From the NCBI GenBank assembly GCA_902797085.1, contig CADBRM010000113.1, positions 1 through 57,724 of the forward strand: a stretch of DNA of 57,724 bases. The letters are read 5' to 3'. Both the position numbers and the translations under genes were made by a program. The stretch is from an uncultured Methanobacteriaceae archaeon. GTDB lineage: Archaea; Methanobacteriota; Methanobacteria; Methanobacteriales; Methanobacteriaceae. The notes below the pieces were generated by a model. The model was given only the letters and a program-made list of their open reading frames with translations, had not been told where the DNA came from and searched no databases. Each line of letters begins with the position of its first letter. Positions within the stretch are counted from its first letter, which is position 1. Below, in pieces: positions 18,748-28,119 of the stretch.

Positions 18748-18766
18748 TAATTTATATTATTACTAC
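18744..18766. terminator. hairpin across two convergent stops
   Basis: GTAGTAAT (18744-18751) pairs exactly with ATTACTAC (18759-18766), loop TTATATT. The stop of the TctA-like gene (18745-18747) and of the methyltransferase (18752-18754) both fall in it, so one structure could end both transcripts. T tracts are poor on either side. Confidence 0.5.
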
Positions 18767-19690
18767 TTCATCACATACATTTTCTAATGATTTAATGTAA
18801 CCGGATGTATCCACATCTGGAAAAGCATCAATTAAGGCTATGTCATAATGATTTTCTAATACGTCAGCCAAATTTAAAATATTTTCATTTCTTATTTCAT
18901 AGGATTCAGGATTCATGTTGTTAACCGTTAAGTTAGTTTTTAATGCATCTAATGATTCTCCATATATGTCATTGAATAAAACTTTTTTTGCGTTACTCAA
19001 TAATGCATATATTCCCAAAGTTCCCGGCCCACACATCGCATCAATAACTGTAGGATTTTCATATTTCTCCAGTACCCCTTTTAATTGTATGATCTTTTGA
19101 GATTCCTTTTTTGGATATTCAATGTGTATTTTTGATTGGTTTTTATAGATTATTATTGGTCCTTTATCCGTATTCTGTATATCACAACGAATATCGCAGC
19201 CCGATAATAATTCATAAGTGTTTGTCTCTACGTTTTCATTGAGTATTCCCACTGTGTTTTCAATATTACCCCTTAAAATAGCCTTAATTTCAGGTACCTT
19301 TTCTATGATTGTTCCTGCAGTTTCTTTATCACAACTTGTTGTAATTATTACCAAAGATTTTTCTGACAGGTAAGGCAAGGATTCAAGGTATATTGCAGGA
19401 GTAATCAATGGCGTTCCCAGTTGTCTTAAAGATGCTGATTCTGAAATTTGTTTATTTTCTATCAGTATCTTTAACACATGTGCCATTACAATATCAATAT
19501 GTCTTTTCCGACAATTATCACATTTATATAAATTTGCATCTAATTTCGATAGTTTAATTTGTCTTTTAAGAGGAATTGCTTTTTTAAATTTCTTTGTATG
19601 GCACTTTAAACATGGTTTATATAAATTATCAATATCCGACAATAATTCTTCCTTCTTTTCTATACAGCTTTCGTTACAGTTACATTTCAT
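18752..19690 (-). CDS. SAM-dependent methyltransferase with N-terminal zinc-binding region
   Basis: 312 aa, target unknown. The C-terminal half (~205-312) is a class I methyltransferase: VIDAMCGPGTLGIYAL as SAM motif I and LFNDIYGESL as motif II. The N-terminal ~70 residues hold clustered cysteines (CNCNESC, then CLKC and CDNC), suggesting a zinc ribbon. The middle portion (~75-200) has no family I can name. This resembles archaeal RNA methyltransferases that pair a Cys-rich tag with a Rossmann domain, so a tRNA or rRNA substrate is a guess. ATG 19690 is immediately followed by the Cys cluster. Confidence 0.65.
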   Translation of the reverse strand: MKCNCNESCIEKKEELLSDIDNLYKPCLKCHTKKFKKAIPLKRQIKLSKLDANLYKCDNCRKRHIDIVMAHVLKILIENKQISESASLRQLGTPLITPAIYLESLPYLSEKSLVIITTSCDKETAGTIIEKVPEIKAILRGNIENTVGILNENVETNTYELLSGCDIRCDIQNTDKGPIIIYKNQSKIHIEYPKKESQKIIQLKGVLEKYENPTVIDAMCGPGTLGIYALLSNAKKVLFNDIYGESLDALKTNLTVNNMNPESYEIRNENILNLADVLENHYDIALIDAFPDVDTSGYIKSLENVCDEVVII

Positions 19691-19779
19691 GTTTAATTAT
19701 TTAGTAATTATAATAATTATCTTTAAAGATGGTAATACTTTTATATAAAAAATGTAATAATTATTAGTAGTTAAACATT

Positions 19780-21144
19780 ATGAAAGACAAAAATACATTA
19801 CCCATCTACAAGAGCAAAAAGACAGTGAAACTATCAAAAAAAGAAGAACGAGAATACCAGAAACTGAAAGAGGAACTAATCCAAATTAAAGTAAATGATG
19901 AGAACATAACAGTACAAGACAATGAGATAAAACGTTTAATGGACAAACAACAAATACAATCTGACAATATTATCAAAAAAATCAACAACGATTTAAATGG
20001 TTACGGTAAAATTGACATACTGTTGCAAGATGATGAACTAGAAGAAATAATGATAATCGGAAGCAATAAACCGGTATACGTATATCATAGAACGAAAGGA
20101 ATGATGATTACTGAAATATTATTAACGGAACCCGAAATTAGACAGATAATCACCAAAATAGCAAATTTCGTTCAAAGAAAAATTGATAAACAGACCCCCA
20201 TTCTCGATGCACGATTACCTGACGGGAGCCGAGTAAATGCAACCATACCCCCCATAACTGCTGATGGTCCAACATTAACCATCAGAAAATTTAAAAAAGA
20301 ACAGCTGACAATATTTGATTTAATTAATTTTAACTCAATAAATACCCATTTGGCAGCTTTTTTATGGATTGTTATTGACGGATTAAATGTAAGACCATCA
20401 AACATCATCATAGCCGGAGGAACAGGTTCCGGTAAAACAACAACATTAAACACATTAACATCATTTATCCCCACCAGAGAACGAATCATTACAATTGAAG
20501 ATACTTTAGAATTACAAATCCCACAGAATCATGTAATCAGAACAGAAACCAGACCTCCAAATATAGAGGGTAAAGGAGAAATCAACATGGATGTTCTTCT
20601 GAAGAATTCCCTAAGACAAAGACCTGACAGAATTATTGTGGGAGAAGTAAGATCCAAAGAGGCAATAACTTTATTCACTGCATTGAATACTGGACATTCG
20701 GGTTTGGGAACATTACATGCCAATTCAACACAGGAAACTGTTAATCGACTAATAAATCCACCAATGAATGTTCCAACAATCATGATCAATTCCATAGATT
20801 TTATCATCATGCAAAACAGAATTTATCATCCCTCAAAGGGAACTATCAGAAGGGTTACCGAAGTAGCGGAAGTTGTGGGTATGGAAATGAATAAAGTACA
20901 ACTTAATCAGATTTACCGATACAACTATTCCAAAGACAAATTGGAATACATAGCAATATCATCCAATGCATTAAATGAAATTGCTTCTATGAAAGGACTA
21001 TCCAGTCAAGAAATCTTGAAAGAAATTGAAAATCGTCAGGAATATTTAGAGAACAATCTAAAAAATGAAAGAATAGACATATATGAGACTAAAAAAATCT
21101 TGAATAATTATGAATATCAACAAAATAAATTAATTGAGGAGTAA
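19780..21144 (+). CDS. type IV pilus/secretion ATPase (TadA/CpaF-like)
   Basis: Hexameric motor ATPase (454 aa) for pilin assembly. The N-terminal ~90 residues are charged and helical. The core has [16 protein letters not shown], Walker A GGTGSGKT at residues 213-220, the Asp box with IEDTLELQI, Walker B-like [14 protein letters not shown] and the His box [15 protein letters not shown]. It is followed 11 bases later by a T2SSF gene. The likely partners are the pilin and TadC-like genes at 12343-13453. Start at ATG 19780. Confidence 0.9.
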   Translation: MKDKNTLPIYKSKKTVKLSKKEEREYQKLKEELIQIKVNDENITVQDNEIKRLMDKQQIQSDNIIKKINNDLNGYGKIDILLQDDELEEIMIIGSNKPVYVYHRTKGMMITEILLTEPEIRQIITKIANFVQRKIDKQTPILDARLPDGSRVNATIPPITADGPTLTIRKFKKEQLTIFDLINFNSINTHLAAFLWIVIDGLNVRPSNIIIAGGTGSGKTTTLNTLTSFIPTRERIITIEDTLELQIPQNHVIRTETRPPNIEGKGEINMDVLLKNSLRQRPDRIIVGEVRSKEAITLFTALNTGHSGLGTLHANSTQETVNRLINPPMNVPTIMINSIDFIIMQNRIYHPSKGTIRRVTEVAEVVGMEMNKVQLNQIYRYNYSKDKLEYIAISSNALNEIASMKGLSSQEILKEIENRQEYLENNLKNERIDIYETKKILNNYEYQQNKLIEE

Positions 21145-21155
21145 TTTAAAACATT

Positions 21156-22010
21156 ATGTTAAGAACAATATTCATTAAAATAGGTTCAAATGTAATTAAA
21201 CTATATAAAAAATTAACTGTCAAAGAAAATGTAAGTGAGTTTAATCAAAAAAACAATATTCAAAACAGAACATTAAATGAAATAATAAAAAATAACAGTC
21301 TAAACATCAACACACCCCTATCAATAAAATACATCCTTATCATAATTATCTTGTCCCTTATCCCCCTACTAATAAACTTCCAAATGTCATTAGAAATATT
21401 CGCAATATTCATGACAATAATCCTATATAAAAAAAATCTCCCAAAATTCAAAAAGGACAACAAGAGAAAAGAAATCATGAAAAAATTCCCATATGCACTA
21501 AGACAGATGTCCACACAACTAAAAGCAGGAATGGGATTATATGATTCCATGAAAAACATAGCAAACAGCAACTATGGAGCATTATCAGAAGAATTTCAAA
21601 TCACGTTAAATGAAATACAATACGGAACAAACTATATTGAAGCATTCGAAGGACTGTCCGGGAGAACAAGACTACAAAGTATGGACAAATTAGTAAGTCA
21701 AATAATTCGAACATTAAACAATGGAGGAAACCTCGCAGATACATTGAACACATTAGCAGATGAAAATTCATACAACATGAAAATAAAATACAAGGAATAT
21801 TCTGAAAAATTAAATGCAATAATGTTGTTGTACATGTTCATAGCAGTATTATTTCCCGTTATCCTATTTATTATGATAATAGCAGCCACAACAGTCATGG
21901 GATCAATTATAGAGCCGGAATTATTATTAATATTATACCTGTTCTTTTTCCCAATGATTATTTCGTTCATGATATTATTAATAAAAAGAATGGAACCAAC
22001 ATTAAGTTGA
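21156..22010 (+). CDS. TadB-like pilus assembly membrane protein (T2SSF domain)
   Basis: 284-aa platform protein. A basic N-terminus leads to two adjacent hydrophobic helices (~52-90). A T2SSF domain (~110-210) holds RQMSTQLKAGMGLYDSM and NNGGNLADTLNTLAD, and two helices close the protein. It differs enough from the gene at 12533 to be the second half of a TadB/TadC pair rather than a recent duplicate. The ATPase gene ends 11 bases before; a GAGGAG lies rather far (15 bases) from ATG 21156. Confidence 0.83.
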   Translation: MLRTIFIKIGSNVIKLYKKLTVKENVSEFNQKNNIQNRTLNEIIKNNSLNINTPLSIKYILIIIILSLIPLLINFQMSLEIFAIFMTIILYKKNLPKFKKDNKRKEIMKKFPYALRQMSTQLKAGMGLYDSMKNIANSNYGALSEEFQITLNEIQYGTNYIEAFEGLSGRTRLQSMDKLVSQIIRTLNNGGNLADTLNTLADENSYNMKIKYKEYSEKLNAIMLLYMFIAVLFPVILFIMIIAATTVMGSIIEPELLLILYLFFFPMIISFMILLIKRMEPTLS

Positions 22011-22069
22011 AAAAGATATTAAGTAAAAAGTTTTAAAAATAATAACATAAAATATATGAAGGAAAGAAA

Positions 22070-22957
22070 TTGGCAAAAAAAGAAGAAGATTATATTAAAA
22101 AATTTAATCAAAATCGTAGAATTATCACACAGTTTCTAATAAAAGATAAAACTGTTAAAAGAACTAAAAATAATAAACCGTATCTTGAATTGGTATTACA
22201 AGATAAAACCGGACAAATCAAAGGTAGAGTATTTAATAAAAAAGCATACAACCTATTTGAGAACATAGAAACTAATAAAGTATACAATATAGTTGGAAAA
22301 GTCGAAGAATTTCCTGTTAATTCAAAAAAATACAACATATTAATAGACAAAATTGTTCTGGCAAATGACTTTAATGATGAAGACTTCATCAGAGTAATAG
22401 AAAATCATGATAGCCATATAAACTACTTCATAAACACTATTAAGTCTCTTGAAGATAAAGATTTAAAATTAGTTTTAGATTCCCTGTTTGAAGACAAAGA
22501 ATTGTTTGAAAAATTCATTACTGCACCAGCAGCAAAGAAATATCATCACAATTATCAGGGAGGATTATTAGTACATACTAATGAAGTAATAGAGATATGT
22601 AAAACAATTTGTAACCTCTATGAAGATATTGATAAAGATTTATTATTAACAGGAGCAATATTACATGATATTGGAAAAATAGAAACCTATGATTATGAAA
22701 CAGAAAGTATTGAAATGAAACCAGAAGGAATTATGTTAGAACACTTATTCATAGGAGGATGTTTAGTTAAAGAGAAACTGAATAAAATAGATATTCCTCA
22801 CGAAAGAAAAATTGAATTGATTCACTTAATACTAAGTCATCATGGAAAAGTTGAAAATGGATGGGGCTCATGTATAGACCCTAAAACTCCAGAAGCTATT
22901 GCTCTACACCATGCAGATGATATGAGTGCAAAAATAACAAATTCTTTAGAAATATAA
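22070..22957 (+). CDS. OB-fold/HD-domain nuclease, YhaM-like
   Basis: 295 aa, close to the size of bacterial 3'-5' exoribonuclease YhaM. The N-terminal ~95 residues are an OB fold (VLQDKTGQIKGRVFNKKAYN). An HD domain follows: AAKKYHHNYQGGLLVHTNEV, then GAILHDIGKIETY with the His-Asp pair, then LILSHHGK. This fits a metal-dependent nuclease acting on single-stranded RNA or DNA. The start appears to be TTG 22070 after AAGGAAAG. It follows the pilus gene by 59 bases but is probably independent. Confidence 0.78.
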   Translation: MAKKEEDYIKKFNQNRRIITQFLIKDKTVKRTKNNKPYLELVLQDKTGQIKGRVFNKKAYNLFENIETNKVYNIVGKVEEFPVNSKKYNILIDKIVLANDFNDEDFIRVIENHDSHINYFINTIKSLEDKDLKLVLDSLFEDKELFEKFITAPAAKKYHHNYQGGLLVHTNEVIEICKTICNLYEDIDKDLLLTGAILHDIGKIETYDYETESIEMKPEGIMLEHLFIGGCLVKEKLNKIDIPHERKIELIHLILSHHGKVENGWGSCIDPKTPEAIALHHADDMSAKITNSLEI

Positions 22958-23105
22958 TAAATAAAATTGATACATTAAATTTATTAAATAAAAATTTAAT
23001 ATAATTAAATAGGTACGTTATTAAAATTTTAAAATTAATTTTAGAAAGTTTTAAAAAACTTCATAAATAAACTCTTTAAAATTTATAACAATATAAGGTG
23101 TAAAT

Positions 23106-24209
23106 ATGGAAAAAATTAAAATTGCAGTTGTGGGAATTGGAAACTGTGCAAGCTCATTAATCCAAGGATTATATTACTACGCGGATAAGAACGAAGAAGA
23201 TGTAGATGGATTAATGCACTGGTCAATAGAAGGATACAAGCCTTCAGACATTGAAGTTGTAGCAGCAATTGATATAGATAAAAGAAAAGTCGGAAAAGAT
23301 GTTAGTGAAGCGATATATGCAAAACCAAATTGTACAACAATATTCTACCCAGATATGAAAGAAATGGGTGTTAAAGTTGCAATGGGTAATGTATTGGATG
23401 GTGTAGCACCACATATGAGTGAATTCAAAGAAGATCATACTTTTGTAATTTCAGATGAAGCTGAAAAAACTAAAGATGAAATAGTGGAATTACTTAAAGA
23501 AAGCGGTGCAGAAATTCTTGTAAACTATTTGCCAGTAGGTTCCGAACAAGCCGGAAAATTCTATGCAGACTGTGCATTAGATGCAGGCATAGCATTTATT
23601 AACTGTGTGCCTATATTCATAGTAAGTGATCCTGAATACGAAGCAAAATTTAAAGAAGCAGGATTGCCTTGTGTAGGTGATGATATCAAAGCACAAATTG
23701 GTGCAACTATTACACATAGAACATTAGCAAGTCTCTTCAAAGACAGAGGAGTTAGATTAGATAGAACTTACCAATTAAACACTGGTGGAAACACCGATTT
23801 CCTCAACATGCTTAACAGAGACAGATTAGCATCAAAAAGAGAATCCAAAACAGAAGCCGTACAATCTGTTCTTGCACACAGATTAGATGAAGATGACATC
23901 CATATTGGTCCAAGTGACTATGTAGCATGGCAAAAAGACAACAAATTATGTTTCCTACGCATGGAAGGAAGAACATTCGGTGACGTTCCAATGAACATAG
24001 AGCTAAGATTAAGTGTTGAAGACAGTCCTAACAGTGCAGGATGTGTAATAGACGCAATTAGATGTTGTAAATTGGCATTAAACAGAGGCATTAGTGGAGC
24101 TTTAACTTCAATTTCCTCATACACAATGAAACACCCACCAATACAATATCCTGATGACATAGCACATGACAAAGTAGACGAATTCATCGAAGGAAAACTA
24201 GAAAGATAA
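23106..24209 (+). CDS. ino1: myo-inositol-1-phosphate synthase
   Basis: Converts glucose 6-phosphate to inositol 1-phosphate with NAD (367 aa), the precursor of archaetidylinositol lipids in Methanobacteriales. The N-terminus is the Rossmann segment AVVGIGNCASSLIQGL (residues 8-23). Later NTGGNTDFLNML and the Lys-rich SKRESKTEAVQSV form the active site region. ATG 23106 follows AAGGTG by 5 bases and a TATA-like AATTTATAAC lies further upstream. Single-gene unit. Confidence 0.92.
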   Translation: MEKIKIAVVGIGNCASSLIQGLYYYADKNEEDVDGLMHWSIEGYKPSDIEVVAAIDIDKRKVGKDVSEAIYAKPNCTTIFYPDMKEMGVKVAMGNVLDGVAPHMSEFKEDHTFVISDEAEKTKDEIVELLKESGAEILVNYLPVGSEQAGKFYADCALDAGIAFINCVPIFIVSDPEYEAKFKEAGLPCVGDDIKAQIGATITHRTLASLFKDRGVRLDRTYQLNTGGNTDFLNMLNRDRLASKRESKTEAVQSVLAHRLDEDDIHIGPSDYVAWQKDNKLCFLRMEGRTFGDVPMNIELRLSVEDSPNSAGCVIDAIRCCKLALNRGISGALTSISSYTMKHPPIQYPDDIAHDKVDEFIEGKLER

Positions 24210-24386
24210 TTTTACACTTTTAAACGCCAAACCCCTTTTTATTTTTTTAATAGATTAAATGTTTTTCCTTAGTCAAAGGCTAGAAAAAAATATTGTTAAC
24301 TGTAAAAAAAATATATACTCGTTTTATTTAATACCTATCTTAAAATATTAAATACTTCTTAAAATAAGATAAAAAAATAGTTTTGG

Positions 24387-24409
24387 AGGTTATTTATTCT
24401 TGATAACTT
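24387..24409 (-). terminator. hairpin over the trm56 stop, then T tract
   Basis: AGGTTAT (24387-24393) pairs with ATAACTT (24403-24409) with one wobble. The trm56 stop (24390-24392) is inside. On the minus strand a TATTTTTTTATC tract follows. Confidence 0.45.
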
Positions 24410-24917
24410 CTTTATGTTCATTGTTGGGTACAATCTGCATTTTTCCATCATCATAGGTTATGTCCAATTCTTTTGCATCCATTACGTAATGTAGACATAT
24501 TGCCAGTGCTGCCACTTCAGAGTGTGGCTGATTTGTGACACTTAAGTTCCAGTCAGCTAATTCATATACTTCTGTTGGAACTCTTGAACCACCCACTATT
24601 ATTAGTTTATCCTTACCATTATCCCTTATTGTTGGAATTACTTCTTCCACGTGTTTTCCATACATTGTTAAGTGGATTATTTCATAACCGTTTCTTTTGT
24701 GTTCTTTAATAACTGGCAAATACTTTTTATTATATTCTACCTGAAAGTTCCCACCCCAATTTTCTACGACACTTTCTACTGATTCTATAATATGCTTATC
24801 ACGCTCTCCACTTAAAATTACTTTATCCGCACCGAAAGCCCTTGCAGTTAAACATACATGGGTGGTTATTCTTGTATCTCTTCCCAGTCTATGATCTAAT
24901 CTTAATACCGTTATCAT
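24390..24917 (-). CDS. trm56: tRNA (cytidine(56)-2'-O)-methyltransferase
   Basis: SPOUT-class methyltransferase that makes Cm56 in the T loop of archaeal tRNAs (175 aa). The start VLRLDHRLGRDTRITTHV is diagnostic of Trm56. The knot region includes IIVGGSRVPTEVYELADWN and VTNQPHSEVAALA. It starts 11 bases after the cobS stop, so it is probably cotranscribed with cobS though the functions differ. Confidence 0.95.
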   Translation of the reverse strand: MITVLRLDHRLGRDTRITTHVCLTARAFGADKVILSGERDKHIIESVESVVENWGGNFQVEYNKKYLPVIKEHKRNGYEIIHLTMYGKHVEEVIPTIRDNGKDKLIIVGGSRVPTEVYELADWNLSVTNQPHSEVAALAICLHYVMDAKELDITYDDGKMQIVPNNEHKEVIKNK

Positions 24918-24928
24918 ACTATCTCTCT

Positions 24929-25726
24929 TTATATTGCTAAGTTGAATATTATTAGTATAACTATTATGGATACCAGCCTTGCTATTTCATTAGAAGCTCC
25001 CATGATATCTCCAGTTACACATCCAAATGTTTTATCCGCCATGTGTGACATGTATAAACCTGTACATACTGCTGCAATTACAGCACATACTCCAGGAATT
25101 CCCAATATCAAATATCCTATTAATGAATTTATGATTAATAAGATTAATAAAACTTTAGCATCTATACCCGATTTGATTAATCTACCAATACCTCTTGTAT
25201 CATCCCTACCTATTACCATTGAGGTTATCATACTGAATTTTGATACGAATTCCATTATTATGATGGTTTGTATGAAAATTTCAGTAGGTACTGATGCCAG
25301 TGCAGCCAAGGTTAAACTTGCCACTATGAAAAATGTGGCTATTCCACCAGTTCCCACCATGGAATCCCTCATTACACTTAAACGTTTTTCTGCATCACCA
25401 TGGACCATCAGTCCATCACCCATATCCATTACTCCATCAAGATGATTAAATCCTGTAAACCATATTAAAAATGCATATATGATTGCTGCAGTTAATGTGG
25501 TCGTTAATCCAAGCAGGATATGAGATACATATGCTATTAATGCACCCAATATTCCTATACCAAAACCTACATATGGCCATATTATTACACTACTTGCCAT
25601 TTCTTCTATCGAAACATACCTATTGACAGGTATTCTTGTTGAAAATGAAACAAGACCTAAAATTCCATTTAAATTTGGACAAACTATGGTTTTACGAGTT
25701 GTATTTTCTGTTTCTTCATTATTCAT
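24929..25726 (-). CDS. cobS: adenosylcobinamide-GDP ribazoletransferase (cobalamin synthase)
   Basis: Integral membrane enzyme that joins adenosylcobinamide-GDP with alpha-ribazole (phosphate) in the last stage of cobamide synthesis (265 aa). The motif FNHLDGVMDMGDGLMVHGD is diagnostic, as is SVMRDSMVGTGGIA. Five or six hydrophobic segments are seen. Its ATG (25726) overlaps the stop of the upstream unknown gene by 4 bases (ATGA), so the two are translationally coupled. Confidence 0.95.
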   Translation of the reverse strand: MNNEETENTTRKTIVCPNLNGILGLVSFSTRIPVNRYVSIEEMASSVIIWPYVGFGIGILGALIAYVSHILLGLTTTLTAAIIYAFLIWFTGFNHLDGVMDMGDGLMVHGDAEKRLSVMRDSMVGTGGIATFFIVASLTLAALASVPTEIFIQTIIIMEFVSKFSMITSMVIGRDDTRGIGRLIKSGIDAKVLLILLIINSLIGYLILGIPGVCAVIAAVCTGLYMSHMADKTFGCVTGDIMGASNEIARLVSIIVILIIFNLAI

Positions 25727-26643
25727 GTGAAATCACTTGCCCCCACAATATTTGATAAATATCCGTTGATTAAACCTTTAATAATAGCAGACGAATAAGA
25801 ATCCAAATCCTTTATTATACTATTATCTATTTTATTATTAGGTGCTATATCATTATTTGAAATTATATTTGAGATACTTATAGACATCGTTTCTAAATAC
25901 TCCTCCAAATCCTTTTTTCCATTAATTTCAGTAATAGAATTGTTTTGTATGTCACATTCTAAATTCAGTATAGATTTTATTAAAGAAACAACTGTTACAT
26001 TATTCAATGACAATATTATTTCATTTTGAAGTTTTTCATGAATCTTATTATTAGAACAGGGTATCGATTTCATTGCAACATCCTCAATGTATTTCAAAGA
26101 CAATGATTTATCTTCCAATGCTTGGATGATAGTTTTTGGATATCCAATAGCTTTTAACGATTTTTTCAGGGATTCATCTACAAGTTCTTTAACTTCATAT
26201 AACAAGGATAAGTCAAATGCTATTTTTTTATCATATTTACCTTTACATGCAACAAAAATCATATTATAATGATTTCCTAATTTATTTGCCAAATCATCTT
26301 TATTAATAGCATTCACTTCATATAAAGTAGAGGATATACTTTCAACTACTGTCCTATAAACATTCATTAATGTATTATTATCTAATTCTACATCCAGGAT
26401 AACTGATATGTTTGTGAAAAACTTGTCTACAAAATATTCCACCGTAGATACTACAGTAATACCATTTCTTTCAACAAGGAACCTTTCCAATGTTGGGTTA
26501 TTTAAATAATGATTATCAAATTCCCTGACGTGCTGAAAAATAAATCCGTTTCTATTGGCCAGTACATACATAGGAATTTCACTCTGAAAAACAATCCCCG
26601 TATTTCTTCTGGTGATTGTTATACCTTCTGCATCAACTTTCAA
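25723..26643 (-). CDS. unknown protein coupled to cobS
   Basis: 306 aa; I do not recognise the family. It has no membrane segment and no Cys motif. The first ~80 residues look like beta structure (ITITRRNTGIVFQSEIPMYV, then VVSTVEYFVDKFF). The rest is largely helical and Asn/Ile-rich. Start is TTG 26643 behind AAGGAGGTG (26649-26657), the best ribosome-binding site in the window, 5 bases away. The ATGA overlap with cobS suggests a role in cobamide assembly or membrane delivery of its substrate, but that is inference. Confidence 0.6.
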   Translation of the reverse strand: MKVDAEGITITRRNTGIVFQSEIPMYVLANRNGFIFQHVREFDNHYLNNPTLERFLVERNGITVVSTVEYFVDKFFTNISVILDVELDNNTLMNVYRTVVESISSTLYEVNAINKDDLANKLGNHYNMIFVACKGKYDKKIAFDLSLLYEVKELVDESLKKSLKAIGYPKTIIQALEDKSLSLKYIEDVAMKSIPCSNNKIHEKLQNEIILSLNNVTVVSLIKSILNLECDIQNNSITEINGKKDLEEYLETMSISISNIISNNDIAPNNKIDNSIIKDLDSYSSAIIKGLINGYLSNIVGASDFT

Positions 26644-26897
26644 TATAGCACCTCCTTTAGTTTTATCAAATTACTGTTGGAAGTTATTAATTAAAAAAAT
26701 ATAAAACTTTCTTGATTATAATTAACTAAAATTGATTTTAATCAACAAATATCCTTATTTTTACCCTAATAATACTTTATAAGTAAAAGATTATATAATT
26801 GACTATGATAGTTTAATAATTTGAAAATAATTTAAAAAATATTAATAAATTCAAACAACAAATATTAAGACTATAATATTTAAAGGAATAGATTAAC

Positions 26898-28118
26898 ATG
26901 GTAGTAGTAATAGACCCTCAAGTATCAGGACTAGCAGGAAACATGTTTATAGGTGCATTCATTGATTTAGGAGCCGATGAAGAAAAAATAAAAAAAGTTA
27001 TCAGTGATTATGCAGACCATTTTGGTAAAGTAAAAGTAAATGTTTCCAGGGTATCAAAATCAGGTGTGATGACAACATTCGCAGATATCGAAACTGAAGA
27101 CAATTCAACAAGACATTATCGTGATATAATTAATAAATTGGATGAAATTACTGAAGAAAAATATTCAGATGATGAAAGCGTGAAAAAGAGTATTGAACTA
27201 GCAAAAAAAATATTTGAAACTTTAGCCTCAGCCGAATCTGAAGTTCATGGAAAAAGTATTGATGAATTACATTTCCATGAAGTAGGTTGTGCGGATGCTG
27301 TTGCAGATATTGTCGGTGCATCTTTCGCATATCATTTATTAAAATTTGATGAAGAGAAAATTTACTCTTTACCCGTTGCGACTGGAAATGGATCAGTTAA
27401 GACCCAACATGGTATTTTACCAGTACCTGCACCTGCTGTAATCAATATTCTTAAAGAAGTTCCGACTGTTGGGGGAGAAGTGAACACTGAACTTGCTACA
27501 CCAACCGGTTGTGCCATACTGGTAAATATTGTGGATGAATATGTAAATTCCTCACCATTACTGAAAAATAAGAAAATCGGATACGGTTCGGGTAAAAAAG
27601 ATTTAAAAATATTGAATGCACTTAGAATTATCCATGCCGAAGACTATGCAGAACAGCATACAATTACAATACTCGAAACTAATATTGATACCCTTAGTGG
27701 AGAAGTCTTAGGTAATTTGTATGATAAATTATTAGATGAGGGTGCCCGTGATGTCAGTATAACTCCTACCATGATGAAGAAGAATCGTCCGGGACATATT
27801 GTTAAGGTCATATCTAAGAATAATGATGCCGAACATTTAGTCAAAGTTCTCATGGAAGAAACTGGAACTTTGGGTGTAAGAATGTTACCTTATGTTCATA
27901 GAGGTGTTGCAATAAGGGAAAATGTTCTTCATAGTGTTGAAATAAATGGTGAAAGTGAAGAGGTAAGATTTAAGATTGGTCAAATTGGTGATAAAATTAT
28001 TAAATCCACTCCAGAATATGATGATGTTAAAAAGTTATCCGATAAAACAGGCATCCCCGTAAGAGATTTGCAAAGTTTTATTGAACAGGATTATAAAAAA
28101 TTTTTAAGAAGTGAATAA
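26898..28118 (+). CDS. larC: LarC-like nickel insertion protein
   Basis: 406 aa, matching LarC (TIGR00299), which inserts nickel into the pincer cofactor of lactate racemase-type enzymes. VVIDPQVSGLAGNMFIGAF opens the protein. The His-rich LHFHEVGCADAVADIVG and the LPVPAPAVINILK segment follow, with a ferredoxin-like C-terminal domain. It is encoded here as one unbroken frame. LarB and LarE are not adjacent, so the metal target may differ in methanogens. It is followed almost at once by queC. Confidence 0.88.
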   Translation: MVVVIDPQVSGLAGNMFIGAFIDLGADEEKIKKVISDYADHFGKVKVNVSRVSKSGVMTTFADIETEDNSTRHYRDIINKLDEITEEKYSDDESVKKSIELAKKIFETLASAESEVHGKSIDELHFHEVGCADAVADIVGASFAYHLLKFDEEKIYSLPVATGNGSVKTQHGILPVPAPAVINILKEVPTVGGEVNTELATPTGCAILVNIVDEYVNSSPLLKNKKIGYGSGKKDLKILNALRIIHAEDYAEQHTITILETNIDTLSGEVLGNLYDKLLDEGARDVSITPTMMKKNRPGHIVKVISKNNDAEHLVKVLMEETGTLGVRMLPYVHRGVAIRENVLHSVEINGESEEVRFKIGQIGDKIIKSTPEYDDVKKLSDKTGIPVRDLQSFIEQDYKKFLRSE

Positions 28119-28119
28119 T

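Noticed and set aside
23044-23060. Inverted repeat AAGTTTT/AAAACTT above the inositol-phosphate synthase as an operator
   Set aside because: The arms are short and nearly all A and T, so chance is a sufficient explanation.
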